A stretch of 64,000 nt of DNA, from NCBI RefSeq assembly GCF_001638985.1, contig NW_017265161.1, positions 421,544 through 485,543 of the forward strand, given 5' to 3'. Source of the DNA: Phycomyces blakesleeanus NRRL 1555(-). Its lineage: Eukaryota; Mucoromycota; Mucoromycetes; Mucorales; Phycomycetaceae. A program made the position numbers and the translations under genes. Below the pieces are notes generated by a model that saw only the letters and a list, made by a program, of their open reading frames with translations, did no database searches and was not told where the DNA came from. This document shows positions 1 to 13,534 of this stretch, piece by piece; position 1 is the stretch's first letter, and each line of letters starts with the position of its first letter.

Positions 1-725
1 GAACAGTAGTCAAAAAGATAAAATAAAGTGTATTTCGATTTTTTTTTTCAAAGAGTGTGCTCTCTTTTTATATTGCAACAGTTTCTGTCTACTTTATGTT
101 GCAATATTATATGAATGACGATTCCCAACAGCAATGAAGATCCTTGACAAGGATGGAGAAATGTAGGGAATGTCGAAAGAAGATTCAAGCTATCATTAAA
201 AAAGAATTTTTTTGTTTTGATTACGGCGCAATGAAGGTCACATTAATATACTATCCTCTCTCAACGACTGTAAGTGAACACTGGACGGTATTTAAACCCC
301 CGTATGGGTAACAGTGTCCCTGTCAATGGGCCCTGTTATGATTCTTTTACTATCGGGTACACAAAGACTTTCTGCACCACCAATTGGTAATACCAGGTTA
401 CAAAAAAGTACAAACTGTCTGAATTACCAATTAGCATCCTTAGTTTTTAAGAAGACATAAAACGAAATAGACAATATCGTATATTTTGTATTTGTGCAGC
501 CAATTGACTGGTAGAGAGATCCCTGAGTGTGTGAGTGTATATTGGAAAGAGGAAAGAGATATGTGTAAGAGCTTATCTGAAATATACTAACAGATTATAT
601 ATATAATCCTAGAGTGACTTTTGGTATATGGATTTATCACGCGGCGTGTTATCTTAAGGATGTAATTGTCCAAGAAGAAGAGAGATCAACGAGAGAGATT
701 TGTAGTGGACAAACAGAAAATGCGA

Positions 726-767
726 GAGTGAGAGAGAGAGCGAGAGAGAAAGAGAGAGAGAGAGAGC

Positions 768-812
<45 letters not shown>
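726..812. repeat. GA-rich microsatellite
   Basis: A long run of GA dinucleotides with occasional C and AA interruptions. It also creates a spurious Arg/Glu-rich open frame. Confidence 0.9.
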
Positions 813-813
<1 letters not shown>

Positions 814-2370
814 TAATTAAGGAAAGTAAGATGTTAATTGATCCATAAATATCCAGTGGATCGAATTATTTTAAAAGCACATTAAAACACATCTTGTTGC
901 TTATAGCTCGGATCGGATTTAAGCAAAATATATCGATCCTTGCTCAGAATTATTTAACCAATTGATTGAGAAGTGTATGGTATAAGCTATATACATATAT
1001 ACTTTTGGAATTTACTTTATATACTAATATATTAATATGAGATATTGAAAGGCTTCATTATCTGCATGCACAAAGATATAAGGCAAAGAGTATAAGTTAT
1101 TAGTTAGCTATAGAGTATAATGTCAAAGTCATTGGACTTCCATTTTTGGTTAATTAATTTCGACTTTTATATGATTGTGTACTTGTTTTAGACGGGAAGC
1201 ATACTTACTTAGGAAGATAGCTTCGCCTTTTTTTTATTATAAAGCTGTTACTCAACGCATGTCCATCGCAAAAGCATTGCTGTTTATGTATATAGAATTC
1301 ATAACTTCACTATGGATATGAAAGCTGTGCGCTTAGATTGCTTTTTTAGAGAGAGCTCATTAGCTTCAAATATTGTTTATAAAGAGTGAGCAACCTTATA
1401 GTTTTGCGCTTGTCTTAAGAATACACTGACCTTCACACTCAATATTCCTAAGCCATTCCTTATTGCACCGCCTATCCCCTGCCCCCTTTTCACGTACCTT
1501 AACTACACATACACACACACGCAATTCTCGACTATACACATCTTAACTACACACACACACACACGCAAACCTCAACTACACACATCTTAACTACACATAT
1601 ATCTCTTATAATACTTTTTTAAACCTATATAAATAAATAATATGCTTGTGATTAAGGCAAGTACATATATAAATCATTACAGCTTCTATTTGTTTTGTCT
1701 ATTTAAATATAGTAAAATAAATAAGGTAAGTGAGTAGGTGGAGACCGAGTCGAATTAATTAAAGTGAAAGGCTGAAGAAGAATAAGAGTGTAGTGTAACA
1801 GCGATTTTGTTTTAAAAATATTGAGAAGGTTTTGATAGTAGAGGATTTGTGTTGTGTAAAGAGTGCAGAATAGTGAGATTGACGGAGGCAGTGTGTAGTA
1901 AATGATTTTTTTTATATGAGATGGGTTTGAGAATTAGGGTTTGTAACAATTTTATTATTATTATAGACTTGAAGATTATTGTGTGCGCCTATGAAGAGAG
2001 ATTACTATGGTAGGACTTTGCGATGGGTGATTTCTGTTTGGTCTAGAACCAGTTATTTAAAGATATAGTAAAAGTCGGAAGCTTTGGAGAATATGTATGA
2101 TGGGATGAGATCATTGTCACTGAAGACAGTCTTGGAAGTATAAGCATACAAGTGTTATGTGCGTGCAAAAGTTTAAAGGTAGTTCTGAGAACAGTGGTAT
2201 ATAGCACTTTTGATAGCGTTGTGCAGCTGGTATTGCTAGGCATAATAAAAAAAAAGAATATTGTAGTTATTGGTGTCGGTTTTTAAAGCGTTGAGAAGTT
2301 TATAGGGACACGAAAGTATGACTGAGGGCCTATTTCTTGTTCGACTCGTATATACTATGGACAGCCGTCT

Positions 2371-2560
2371 AAAAGATAAAACAAAGAGTATTTCTGATTT
2401 TGTATTGCGTCGATTTCTGTCCATTTTAAGTTGCAATATCATATGGACAAAGATTCTCGAACGGAATGGAGGGATGGGAGAATTTGGAGAGAGGATTCAA
2501 GTAATTGTTAAAAAGGATTTATTTTTTTCTGTTTTGGTTACGGTGCAGTAAAGGCTATTT
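2371..2560. repeat. Second copy of a diverged dispersed repeat (first copy about 13-250)
   Basis: The block matches positions about 13-250 in the same order: AAAAGATAAAA, then TTGCAATAT.ATATG, GATTCAAG, and finally a TTTTG.TTACGG.GCA segment. Divergence is substantial, with small indels. The function is unknown. The block ends at the MITE starting at 2566. Confidence 0.6.
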
Positions 2561-2565
2561 TAATA

Positions 2566-2927
2566 GGGGGTTTCAACAGTTTTTAAGCTTTTAAATTTAA
2601 GCTTTGAGTTTTAAAGAAGTAACCAATAATATGTAAGAGTTTGTGTTTTAGAGTACCCTAAATGCTTATTTCAATTCTACTAGGCATGATGATAGTATGG
2701 TATAAGCTTAAAATAATAATCAAAGGTGCAAAGATGTTTGCATCAAGGCTTTATTAAATTGCAAAAAAAAACTGAGCAAAAATGTATTTAATTTAAAACT
2801 CTCGAAGATTTTCTTTCAAGAGTTTTAATCTTTTTTTTGATGGTTATAGATTAATTTCAACCAATTATATTTTGAAATTTAAACTCAAAGATTAAGTTTG
2901 AAAGCTTAAAGGACTGTTGAAACCCCC
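2566..2927. mobile_element. MITE with about 50-bp terminal inverted repeats and TA target duplication
   Basis: The left end GGGGGTTTCAACAGT continues through an AAGCTTTT...CTTTGAGTTT block. The right end, read on the other strand, repeats this over about 50 bp with few mismatches. Both ends are flanked by TA (2564-2565 and 2928-2929). The 362-bp interior is AT-rich and non-coding. This is the structure of a non-autonomous Tc1/mariner-type element. Confidence 0.8.
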
Positions 2928-2962
2928 TAATATACCCTTTCCAAATATGTATATATAAAAGT

Positions 2963-3993
2963 TTATTGCTTCTTGGTCTTTTTGTTGGCTTCGTTTTGTG
3001 CCATTTCTTCTGGTTTCCGTTTTTGTGTTTTTGCAATGATTGGTGCAGTTGTTTGAAAGGTTTTTATATTTGTTGGGCAATATTCTTGTGGTGCAGATAA
3101 TGCAGACTTCAACCATGGTGCATTAACAGGCTGGATTCCTTGTAATATTAAGCGAAGGGACTCTTCTTTATCTTGTTTAATCTAAAGAAGACGAAGAAAA
3201 ATATAATATAATATAATTCGTTAATTCATTAATCAATCTATAGAGCGATACATTTAATAATATTTACCTCTACTGCAATCGCACATGCTCTACGAATACC
3301 AAGTGCAAGCGCTACCCTGGGTTCAGAACAAGGTGGCAAAGATACAATCTTGATGTTTGCAAGCGCGCACATGGATAACAGGTGAGCACACAAATGTGGG
3401 GGGTTAGCGTCTCTCTTGCAGACAAAAACAGCAGTATATGCATTTGTATCTGTATTTGTAGGTGTGGCTGATGGCTGTCCCGCACATTTGTCTTTGATCA
3501 ATTTTTCGAGAAGTCGTGTAACTTGATTAACACCAACGTGAACACGATTCAGGATGTCAGGCTCAGCAGGTGGCTTCAAATCATCAGTTTTAGGTTCAAC
3601 CTTTTGGGACTTTTTTTGCTTGATCAAGTGTACAGCCTTTCGGTAATGTCCAATGGGTTCAAGTGATCTAATGATCATTCAGTTTCCTTAATCACCAATA
3701 ATAGTAATAACTGTATTTATTTTTATATTTTCTTTTTCTTGCTTTATTTTTATTTATTTTTCGTGGGTTTATATTTGACTTACAATAAAAGTAGCTCGGT
3801 AATCTTGTTTCCGAGATCATTATTAACAGCTGGCCTGAGAGCAAATGAGATTTCTTGGGTGGTAGAGATTAAGACGTATTCCGTCTTACCATTTGAGAAT
3901 AAAAGGTGAATCCAAGACGCTCTTGTAAACTGTTCTTCTATCGTTTTGCGCTTTCTTGATAGAGTTTCCACTGAATACTTTAGCACTGGACAT
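2963..3993 (-). CDS. RNase P / RNase MRP protein subunit, Pop3/Rpp38-like
   Basis: Predicted 257-residue protein of the Pop3/Rpp38 type, an L7Ae-fold RNA-binding subunit of nuclear RNase P and RNase MRP that acts in tRNA 5' and pre-rRNA processing. Exons on the minus strand: 3993-3890, 3834-3784, 3667-3268, 3181-2963 (774 nt). All introns are GT-AG and phases agree. The N-terminus has the family block RRTVYKSVLDSPF followed by a W-P across the first splice junction. The L7Ae-like part contains VNQVTRLLEKLI, a run AVFVCKRD, and a C-terminal ALGIRRACAIAVE where the family reads a glycine-rich strand then Ala-rich helix. The tail has APWLKSAL and a basic end (KRKPEE...KKTKKQ). The start was chosen at MSSAKVF because the upstream in-frame residues are low-complexity Tyr/Ile. 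Identity rests on remembered family pattern. Confidence 0.75.
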
Positions 3994-4473
3994 TGCTAAG
4001 ATGCATATATATATGTGTGTATAAATATAGATATAAAGAAATAATTTAATGACCTTCTTAGAAATTAATCGTAATATAATATAAAATAAATAAATATAAA
4101 AAAGCATTAAAACTCTCCAAAAATGCTAATTTTGGCGTGACTGCCGAGAATTGAATATATGCTGTATTGCATAAAGCACTCATCACACAATCAGCATCAT
4201 ATAAATAACATACATATATGATAAGTAATCACAGTATAAATGAGACAGTTAGATAGATATATGGAGGTATATATTATAGAATATAAAATAGTGCGAATTA
4301 TTATGAAAAAATACAACAAATTGTTCTGTAAGAGAAAATATATAAATATAAATAATAAGAATAATAATAAGAGAGATAAGAAAGACAGTAAGAGGAAAAT
4401 GAATAAAGAAAACAGAAACAGAAAAAAGAGTGTGCTTTGTAATGTGTTATAAAAATCTGTACATTGTCAAGGG
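3994..4473. other. Intergenic, Pop3-like to Rho GTPase
   Basis: AT-rich, with no motif-bearing frame. It should hold the promoter of the Pop3-like gene and the 3' end of the Rho gene, both minus strand. Confidence 0.5.
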
Positions 4474-5770
4474 TTACAATACAATACAGAGCTTTTTGTG
4501 TAGACGCATGATTCCCCCAGACATTGCTGCCTTTGTCGCAGCTGTGATTACCTCATCCACAAACTGGTTTCGCTTGGCACTACACTCATAGTACTTTGCT
4601 CCAATATCCTTAGCCAGCTTATCACCCTAGTGAATCAACGGATAGTATATACATTAAAACACTTCCAAAGTATACGCCTTTACTTCATTTCCTTTTTTGC
4701 GTGTCTTCCTTCCTTCATTCCTTCTTTCTTTCTTTATGCTTTTTTCCATTTTAGACTTACTTCCTCACTGGTGATCAAGTGATGGCCAAGTGCATTCAGT
4801 TGGCCAATTCGATTCCGATCATCACGTAAATCTATCTTTGTTCCCACCAACAACTTTGGTACATTCTCGCAAAAATGGGTTACTTCTGGAAGCCACTGTA
4901 ATATATATATATAAAGCAAGCAAGCAAATAAATAAATTAATAAATGAATGCATGTACAGATACATGCATATATACATACACATTGTATATTATATATTGT
5001 ATATTGCATATTGTATATTATGTGTCTGTGTATTATATTTGTACACCCTCAACAGAAACTAGACAATGAACTCTATATTCACTCACTCACCCTATCTTGG
5101 ACATTTGCAAATGAGGTCGGCAAATCAATGGCAAAGCAGATCAGAACAACGTCTGTTTCTGGGTAGGACAATGGTCGCAATCGATCATAGTCTTCCTGAC
5201 CAGCTGTATCCCACAGGGCAAGCTCAACGTGTTTACCATTCTCTAGCTGGACGTTTGCGATATAATTTTCAAATACTGTTGGCACATAACGCTAAAAACA
5301 ATAACAATATAAAAGCATACATACAAGCATATATATATGTGTGTGTGTGAGAGGGAGAGAAAGAGAGTGAGTATGTAAGAACAATGGTTTATATTTTTTC
5401 CTTTTTTTCTTGGTTTTTGGTTTTACAGATCTGGGAATAGATAGCCACCCGGATATATATATATATATATAATATTCCAACAAAGTGTGCCCATTATCAA
5501 CCACAAAGATAATAATCCGTATTCCATATAAGGATAATACAAGAGGCCCCCGAGTGTTCCTGTGATTATAATCTGATATATATAGATATTTACCTCTGGA
5601 AAGGCACCGTTTTGATACACAACCAACAAACTTGTCTTTCCACATCCACCATCACCAACCACAACAAGCTTTTTCCGGGCGATCTAGAGAAGCAAAAGCC
5701 CAGTTACTAGTTTGTTTTTTTATACAAAGACGAATGCGCAGCCCTGTTTCTTTTTTTTTACCCTAGTCAT
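4474..5770 (-). CDS. Rho-family small GTPase
   Basis: Predicted 195-residue Rho GTPase, a membrane-anchored switch for actin and cell-wall polarity. Exons: 5770-5762, 5683-5594, 5291-5091, 4895-4761, 4626-4474 (588 nt). The first coding exon is only 9 nt (M-T-R). Motifs in order: P-loop [10 protein letters not shown], switch I PTVFENY, switch [18 protein letters not shown], the G4 loop GTKIDL, a short Rho insert, ECSAK for G5, and a C-terminal CIVL CaaX box whose last Leu predicts geranylgeranylation. The G-box sequences fit Rho1/Rho2/Rho4-like fungal proteins. The [10 protein letters not shown]-loop is not the typical Rho1 form, so no subtype symbol is given. Length is normal for the family. 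There is no polybasic run directly before the CaaX box beyond LHKK. Confidence 0.93.
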
Positions 5771-6782
5771 GATATTATTTGTTTAAAGGTATAGATACAG
5801 GTTTCGAGCAAGAGGTTCGACGATTAATGTAGTGTGGTATAGTGTATAATATATAGTGTGTGTTTTCTTCTGACCGAGGTTGAAAAGAAAGAAAGTGAAA
5901 GTGAAAGTGAAAGAGAAAGGGGAAAGAAAAGAAGGTAACCAAGGGAATAAAAAAAGCGAGTGAGCAAAAGAGGAGAAGACCAGCTGGGATGAACAGCAGT
6001 CCAAGTATAATAGAGGACAATAGTGCCACAACCCATAAATGGTAACGAAGAAAGTTTGCGGAATAATAAGAAAAAAAAGAAAAATAGAAGAAAACCATGG
6101 TGATGACAATATTTTTATTTTTAACAATAGGGTTTCCTTGGTAACTGATTTTCCAATGAATTTGTACACCTGTAATCTTCATTATTATTTGTTTGTTCGT
6201 TTGTTTATTTGTTTATTTTTAATTATATTCCTTCATTTCAACCTTGATTTTATTTTATATTTTTAAGCACTGAAAATCTCTATTCTTAATTTGCTACTGG
6301 ATATCGTCATATTTAATTTATATATATAATATATTAATATCCTCGTTACTAATTGTGAATTTTATTATATAAAAGAGAAAAAATAAAGATGAAGAAGAGA
6401 TAGCGCTTTATCCTTAATAGAGAATAAGGTATACATATGTAAATATATATATATATATAATTTGAAAATAATAATAAAAATAAGAATAATAATAGTAATA
6501 ATAGTAATAAAAAAATAAAGCATGTATTTTCCTCAATTCCTCTTTTGTTTTCGCCAGGCGTTACCAATAGTTGTTTTATATCAAATTCAGGCGCCACAAA
6601 AGGAGCAACAACAACAACAACAACAAAAACCAGTGTGTGCCTAGAAAGTTGTATAATACTTTAAGAGCTATAAAAGAGAAAAACACAAGCAAATAAGTAA
6701 AGGTAGATTAGATATTTGGATTGGTAATGGATAGAAACCAAAGCGTCTTTTTTTAAAAATAAAATAAAATAAAAGGAATACT
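5771..6782. other. Intergenic between Rho GTPase and symplekin
   Basis: AT-rich sequence with a GAAAGT repeat near 5885-5920, AT runs and a CAA tract near 6605-6627. No supportable gene. It should include the Rho promoter and the 3' UTR of the symplekin gene. Confidence 0.5.
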
Positions 6783-9700
6783 TTACTCTTCAATAAAACC
6801 CATGTCCTTCATCATCACCAAAATACGCATGAGGCTGTTTTGTTCAGCATATTCACGTAACGGTGATCTGACCCCTGGTATTCTCAATACGATATCTTTC
6901 AACTGGGCATTAGGTAAAGCTGAACTCGAGAGCACCTTTACAGAATCAGGCAAGGTTCTCTATCAAATATAACAATAGTAATCAATTTTGTAAATATTTC
7001 GTATATAATATCTTATTAATTCATTCATTTATTATGTATATTTTACCTCTGTACATTTTACAAATCCATCCCACAGCTTAGGATATGCCCACACACGCTT
7101 GGAAATTAGTTTTACCAAGAGGGATAGAATGAAGTTGTTTAGGCTTTTATATACAGCAACTGTGCGGATCATCTATTAAAGAAAGAAAGAAATTAGGTGT
7201 TAGTCGGACAGCCCAGACTTATCATATAGATAAATCATTCGAAGAAAAGAAATATCCATCACTTACAGTCACCATCAATAGCAGAGGGATCTTTGGTTGC
7301 TCAACCAAGTGTTGAAGAGCAGTTGCAACATGTTTTGCCTCAAATGTGTCAGGCATAGTAAAGCAAATGTTGATAGCTAATATATATACACATTAGTTTA
7401 GTTTTTTTTAAAATAATAATAATAATAATAATAGACAATTGTTTAATATAGCAAAATAATAAAGGTTACCTTCGACTGCTTTTTGAAGAGGGACATTCTC
7501 CTCCATCTTATGGAGAGCCATGAGCAATTCGGTAGGAGCCATTGGTGTTTTGCTGCTTCCGGTACTTGAAACAATACGAGAAAACACCTTTTTTACAACC
7601 TTGCGTTGGCCTTCAGTGTTGTTCAGAAGCTCGACAATCTTTGGCAAGTTTTGACGAATATCCTCCTACAAAGAATATGCATGTATATATTGTAATAAAT
7701 CGATTAGACTTTATGTCGCCATTATGAATGCTAAAGAAGAAAAAGAATAAAGTAACAAAGTCAGACTTACTTTACGAAGTCCAGAGATGATAGGTATCAG
7801 GAATTTAGCATCTAATTTTCGTTCGCGATAGATATACATCACAGCATTAACAAGTTCAGAACTTGGGCGCACTACAAACATTTTTTTATGAGGATCAGTG
7901 AATTTTTTTTTGCTACGTATATGTTGAAAATAATATCCACTCTAATGTATTCCATTATTACCAGTATCACACAAAACAACAAGAATTCGAATCACCAAAG
8001 TCTCTCCACCAGGGGGGAAGTGTCGAATGATATCAATAAGTTTTGGCGAATCCATTCCAATGGACTTGATAAGACTGTAGACATGCTGTCGAATCATACG
8101 CTGAACTCGATCAGATGCATCGATATAGATACTGAACAAACTACAGCAACAAAATACATTTAATACAAAGATTTTCACCTTTGAATAACTACTCCTTACA
8201 TTATACTATTATATCTTATTGTTATTATTATTTTTGGACTTTACTTACTCATTCAACATGTCATGCTTCTTGACACAGAGAGCAAAAAATAGCTCAGAAT
8301 GACGAATAACATCTGACTCGGACCACTCATTGGGTTCCTCTTCCTCTTCATCATCATCATAGTCTACTGCTCCACCTTCTTTTCCTTCTATATGAGCCGT
8401 TGAATTTTGTACATGTGGTTCTGTTGCTTGTGACCGTGGCTCTGCCATATCTGTGTCTTCGTTAGCCACTGATGCACCATTGAAATCCGAAAGTTCGGTC
8501 GGCTCTTCTTCTAGTTTTACTTTTACGCCTTCATCTTTTTTGTTGTTGAGATTTCGACTTGTATCGGTTTTATCTACTACACCTGATGTAACTTTCTTTT
8601 TGTTGTTGTTGTTGTTTTCGGCTTCCCCTCTTACTCCTACTGATTCTTCTTCTTCTTCTTCTTTTTCTTCTTCAGTTTTAACATCTTCCATCGATTCATC
8701 CTTCACAGACGACTCCCTTAACGAAGGATCTGTTGTGAGAACACGCAGCGCGTTGACCGAGAACTCTTCGACTTTTATAGAGATCACTGGGTGCTCAGGT
8801 ACCCACTTCTTGACAACGACGATGCTCGTGGATCGGGTCTTGACGTCAGAGCTGATACAGAAATTCAGCAATACTTCTAGACACTGATCCCGCACAGGGG
8901 GGCGACTGGCCACAAGGTCTCTGAGGGCGGAAGCACAAGCAACAAAACGAGCCGGTTCTTTTGCCATGGTTGCACGAACGAGTTCAATGACATCAGTGTT
9001 GATCGCAGGTGCGTCCATCAATAGTCTCGAGAGCGTTTTGTCCTTGGCGTCAAGGGCAGGAATACCCTTTTCAAGAAGAAGCAGATGCCAGGTGTCGTAT
9101 GAAGATGGGTAGTCTGGGTTGGTGCGCTGATGCATACGATCGCAGTAGAATTCTTCGTGTAGCCATTCTAGGGCAAGATCGTATCTAAATGTTGTATTGT
9201 TTCAAAAGCATCCACATTATTATTGTTATTACTTGCTAATATATATATATGTAGTATATAATATTCCAGATAGATATATATATCTTATATAGACAAACCT
9301 CAGTGGTAAATCTGCAACAATAAAGTCTAGCAACATCATCTTTAATTCATCTGGATTGGATTTCTGCTTGACGGTCTTTACGTCTATTTTAGTATCTTCT
9401 TCCATTGGATCTCCAATATCCATGTTTTCTCCAGCCGAGATTGCAGCCGTTCCCCAGGTACTATTACCCACACCACGTGTGAGCAGTTTTGCGACCAGTA
9501 GTAGCCACATTGTCTTGGTCGACTGATTCCATGAAGAAGTAACACGGCGTGAAGAAGATGCCGGATCTTCTGGGTTAGACTCAATTATCTGTGGTTCTAA
9601 TAGAGCCTCGGCGGCAAAGATACGTTGAACAGAGAGTTTGAGCATCTCTAGCTGCTCATGTCTCTCAAGAGTGGCCGGTGCTGATAGCTCATAAGGCTGC

Positions 9701-12433
9701 ATCTTCAATGATTGAGTTGCACGTTCCTGCGCACTTGCAAGCTGTACGCGCGGTTTTTGAATAATAGCAGGAGTAGTAGTAGATGTGGAAGCAGGTGTGG
9801 ATGCTGTAGTAGCCGTTGTAGTAGTTGTGGTGGCAGTAGATGCAGCATTGGAATTGGCAGCAAAGGTAGGAGTACGAACAGCTGGGGCAGTAGGAGTAGA
9901 TTGTTCCTCGATTTTTACTTTTACTGTTGGCTCTGGTGCAGGGCTCTCTTTCTTTAATCGAGGATCCTTTGGGGGTGTACGCTTAGTAAGGGCAGGCACA
10001 GGCGCTGGTCTGGGTGGCTGTACAGATGAGATAGGTGCAGGTACGGGAGCAGGAGCGAACATTGGTGCAGGTGGAGATACTGGCGCAGGTGTAGGTGCAA
10101 ATCTTTGAGGTGGAGGCTGTGGTGTAGCTGAAGGCTGGTTGACTGTCGTTGGGATGTTTTTTGTAGGGTCTGAATTAGCAGTTTGGATCTAAGATTGGTT
10201 AACATAAAAAAAAAAGATGTAGAGATAGGGATAGATAGAGGGGGAAAGAGAGACAGCAGACATATGGAGTGTGTGTAGGGAAAAGGAAGAGAGAGAGAAA
10301 AGAGAGATTTTTCGATAATTTGGTTTGGTTTGGTTTGGTTTGGTTTGATTAGGATACTATTTGAAAGTAATGGTTTGGTTGTATAGTAGATATAACTATC
10401 TATCTATATATTTAAGTATCTATGGACCTAGACATTGATTTATTGATTTATTGATGTGTCTATATATCTATCTACAATTATTTATTTATTTATGATTTTT
10501 ATATATGTACAAAGCTCACCATATGAATTCGCTGGCTAATTGTCTCCATTGAGATGTTCTGAAGTACAGCTACACACAGCTCTACAACCACATTCAAAGG
10601 CAAAGTAGTTACATCAAATCCAGCAAGCGGATTTGGTGGTGTCTGTGTAGGAGGTGGCCTGACTGATGGTTTTATAGATGCTCTTGCATTTTGTGAGTCT
10701 AATGATGATGATTGTTGCATGTTTGGGTTGGGTGGTTGGGATATCGGTGCTTGTTCTAATACCCTTGCCCTTTTTCCCTGTCCTCCATCATCTTTTCCTG
10801 TGAGAGAACGTTTTGACCGTCTGGCCTCTTCTGCCTCACGTTTTTCTCTTTCCCTTTGCTCTCGCGCTTGACGATTTTGGAAAATAGCCGTATTTCCTCC
10901 TACTGCTCCAAATGCACTTATAATCTCATTACGGTACTGGGCCAACTGGTCAGCCCTAAAATATATACATAAAAAATACACGTCCAAAACACAAATATAT
11001 ATATATGTATACGTGTATGTATATGTATATGTATAAAGTTATCATTTTTCCATTCTCCCTCTGTCTTTCTCTCTCTCTCTCTTTCTTTATTTTTTTATAT
11101 ATGCCTTGTATGCACAACTATTGGCCCTTTATAACTTACCGAATCATTGTAACCAAAGAAAGCCGTATTGCCTTTTCAACGTTTCGTTTTTGCGGGTTTG
11201 GCAATACTGCTGGCGAGGATTTGAAACAATTAACAAATGCAGCGGCCACTTGTCGAGCAAATTGAGGACGTTTTTTAACCAAAGGAACCAAACAACTTAT
11301 GACAGCTGTCAATACAGATCCATGCCTACAGACAGAGAACACAAAGGATTAAAGATAAAATTATTACAGTACTCTATGTATTACACAATATATATATGTA
11401 TATATATCACACAATACATATACCCTTACAAATGACTTACTCATCAGTTCTCTTTAGCCACTCAATCATTGTATTAAACATCTGCTTTCCTTCTTCATCC
11501 AGTTGACTCAGGTTTAGTAAGCGATGATCTGGTCGAACTAGGTAGAGCGATATATCGTCCTATCATGGTCATAATTCCGTTTATTATTTAGACATCTCTC
11601 TTAGCCTTTTTTTTTGTTTCTCTCGCTCTCTCGCTCTCACTCTGTATAAATATTTTCACTATCCACTTATTCACTAATCCACACACATATACCATATCAC
11701 ACATACACTATATACATATATATATATATATATATATAATATAATATAGTATTGTATAATATGGCATAATATAATATGATATAATATAATATAATATAAT
11801 ATTAACTCACTCGTGGTCCGTCATTCCGTTCTCTCTTTGTTTGCATGAGGATCAAGACTTGAAGACATTTTATGGCATGGATTCGTAGACCATGATTGCG
11901 ATGATTTAATAATGATCCACGCACTTTGCTGATCAACGACGAAGCAGTCTGCCACATGCGAGATTCTGCTTCATTCTTACACCTTTATTGTTGTTTGTAT
12001 AGATAGATATATATAGATAGATATGGATATATTGTTTTGGTATTTTGGATATTTGGTATTTTGGATTTACACACACATATATATATTAAAGAAAGAAAGA
12101 AAGAAATAAGATAAGATTAAAAGGAAAGAACAGAAAAATAGAAGACGAAAAAATGCCAAATAAAAGAAAAATTGTAATTTGTTTTCATTGATAAACTTAC
12201 ACTGTTTTGAAGATGTATGGTAAGACAGTGGTGAATGCGCGCGTGGCATCTTTCAAGGTCACAAGGTCATCTCTCAAAGCTTCCCCATTTTCTTCTTTTT
12301 GAAGATTAGTGCTAATCAGCTCTTCCAGAGTATCCAGGAATCCGTTTGTTGCAAAGGATTGTGCGCTTTGAGGATGTGCGAGAACCTCTTGGTCAAAGTC
12401 TCGCAGCTGTTCCAAATGGTGATCGTGATCCAT
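6783..12433 (-). CDS. Symplekin / Pta1, scaffold of pre-mRNA 3'-end processing
   Basis: Predicted 1286-residue symplekin, a HEAT-repeat scaffold of the cleavage and polyadenylation factor in the nucleus. Thirteen exons: 12433-12201, 11982-11811, 11559-11441, 11325-11140, 10955-10520, 10188-9299, 9184-8249, 8140-7962, 7871-7771, 7665-7470, 7376-7267, 7172-7047, 6959-6783 (3861 nt), all GT-AG. The N-terminal third is helical HEAT-like (for example the block KRNVEKAIRLSLVTMIR). A low-complexity Pro/Ala linker near 10000 has no homology. Next comes the conserved central region with ALEWLHEEFYCDRM and the HEAT-like helices around ASALRDLVASRPPVRDQCLE. An acidic/Asn-rich insertion lies at about 8330-8690. 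The C-terminal domain has ELLMALHKMEENVPLQKAVEA and RTVAVYKSLNNFILSLL, typical of the Symplekin_C region. The length matches animal symplekin better than yeast Pta1. Confidence 0.9.
10318..10348. repeat. TTTGG pentanucleotide microsatellite in symplekin intron
   Basis: About six tandem TTTGG/TTTGA units inside the intron between symplekin exons 5 and 6. Confidence 0.85.
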
Positions 12434-12690
12434 AAATGTTTGTTTTTGTGTATAGTGTAGTGTAGTGTGGTGTAGCGTTCACGAACAAGTTTGTTTTTTT
12501 TTGTCTTTGTTTTTCTTTCTTCCTTCCTTTCTATTCTTCTTTTCTATAGCAGAAGCAGACACAATTGCGCGTTTTGTTTTAATAACGAAATTCATCTTTC
12601 TTTATTTTTACTATTTTTCTTCTTCTTCTTCTTTGTTCTTTCATTCTTTCATTCTTTCTTTTAATTATTTAAAGTGATAATATATACATT

Positions 12691-12726
<36 letters not shown>

Positions 12727-13534
12727 TGTTTATATACATATATAAATGATTGTATAATGGTTGTAATGATTTGTAATAAAAATTCTAAATCTAAGTCTAA
12801 ATCTAATTCTGATCCTAAGTTTTAATTTTGGATTCCATTTTCTTGTTTTTTTTTTAAAAAAAAGAATTAAATAAAGAAGAGGAAGATAGAAGATGAAGAA
12901 GATGAAGATGAAGAAGAAGAAGAATCTTGAAGGTGATCAAAGGGAGTGTAATTTATCGATTCTTACAATAGCTAAAAGTAAACAGACTGGATGTTTAGGC
13001 TCGGAAAAAGTATAGTCGGATCAATAAGAGGAGGTAATGATTATTTCCTTCCCACACTCTTTTTTTTTGGGTCCAAAAATACAATACGTTGCTTTTTGTC
13101 TGTGTCAGTGTGTGGTATGTATGTGTAGTATGTATGTGTATGTGTGTATGTGTATGTATGTGTGTGTGTATGTATGTATGCGTGTGTAGTGTGTAGTGTG
13201 TTGAGTGTCTCAACAAGTGAGTGTACAAACACAGCTAAAAAAAAGGTGCTTTTGAGCTGACAGTGAATATGATGACGTCGATATCCACATTTAGTACTTC
13301 AGATCATACAGGATACCTTTTTTTTGTTACTTCAAATATCGTATTATGTCTATGAGTAAAATATATAAGTTTTCATGTATTTCTTCAGATTAAAGTTTAA
13401 CAGACATTCGATATAACTTGTATTGTACAATTCCAAAAGTATAATCAAATACTTTTATGTCAAGTGTGAATTAAATCGAATCGAATTGAATTGAATTGAA
13501 TTATAAAAGCTGCTATTAATGTTTAGTCACGTTT
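12434..13534. other. Intergenic with AT and GT microsatellites
   Basis: Contains the symplekin promoter side, an (AT)n tract near 12693-12723, a T10A8 palindrome at 12846-12863, GAAGAT repeats near 12880-12925 and a GTAT/GT-rich tract at 13105-13200. No gene seen. Confidence 0.6.

Larger units (their letters stand above)
1..2560. other. AT-rich intergenic DNA with microsatellites
   Basis: I see no convincing gene here. It holds a diverged repeat copy at its left end, a GA-rich microsatellite, CA-rich tracts near 1505-1570 and AT-rich filler. The short open frames lack codon structure or recognisable motifs. Confidence 0.6.
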
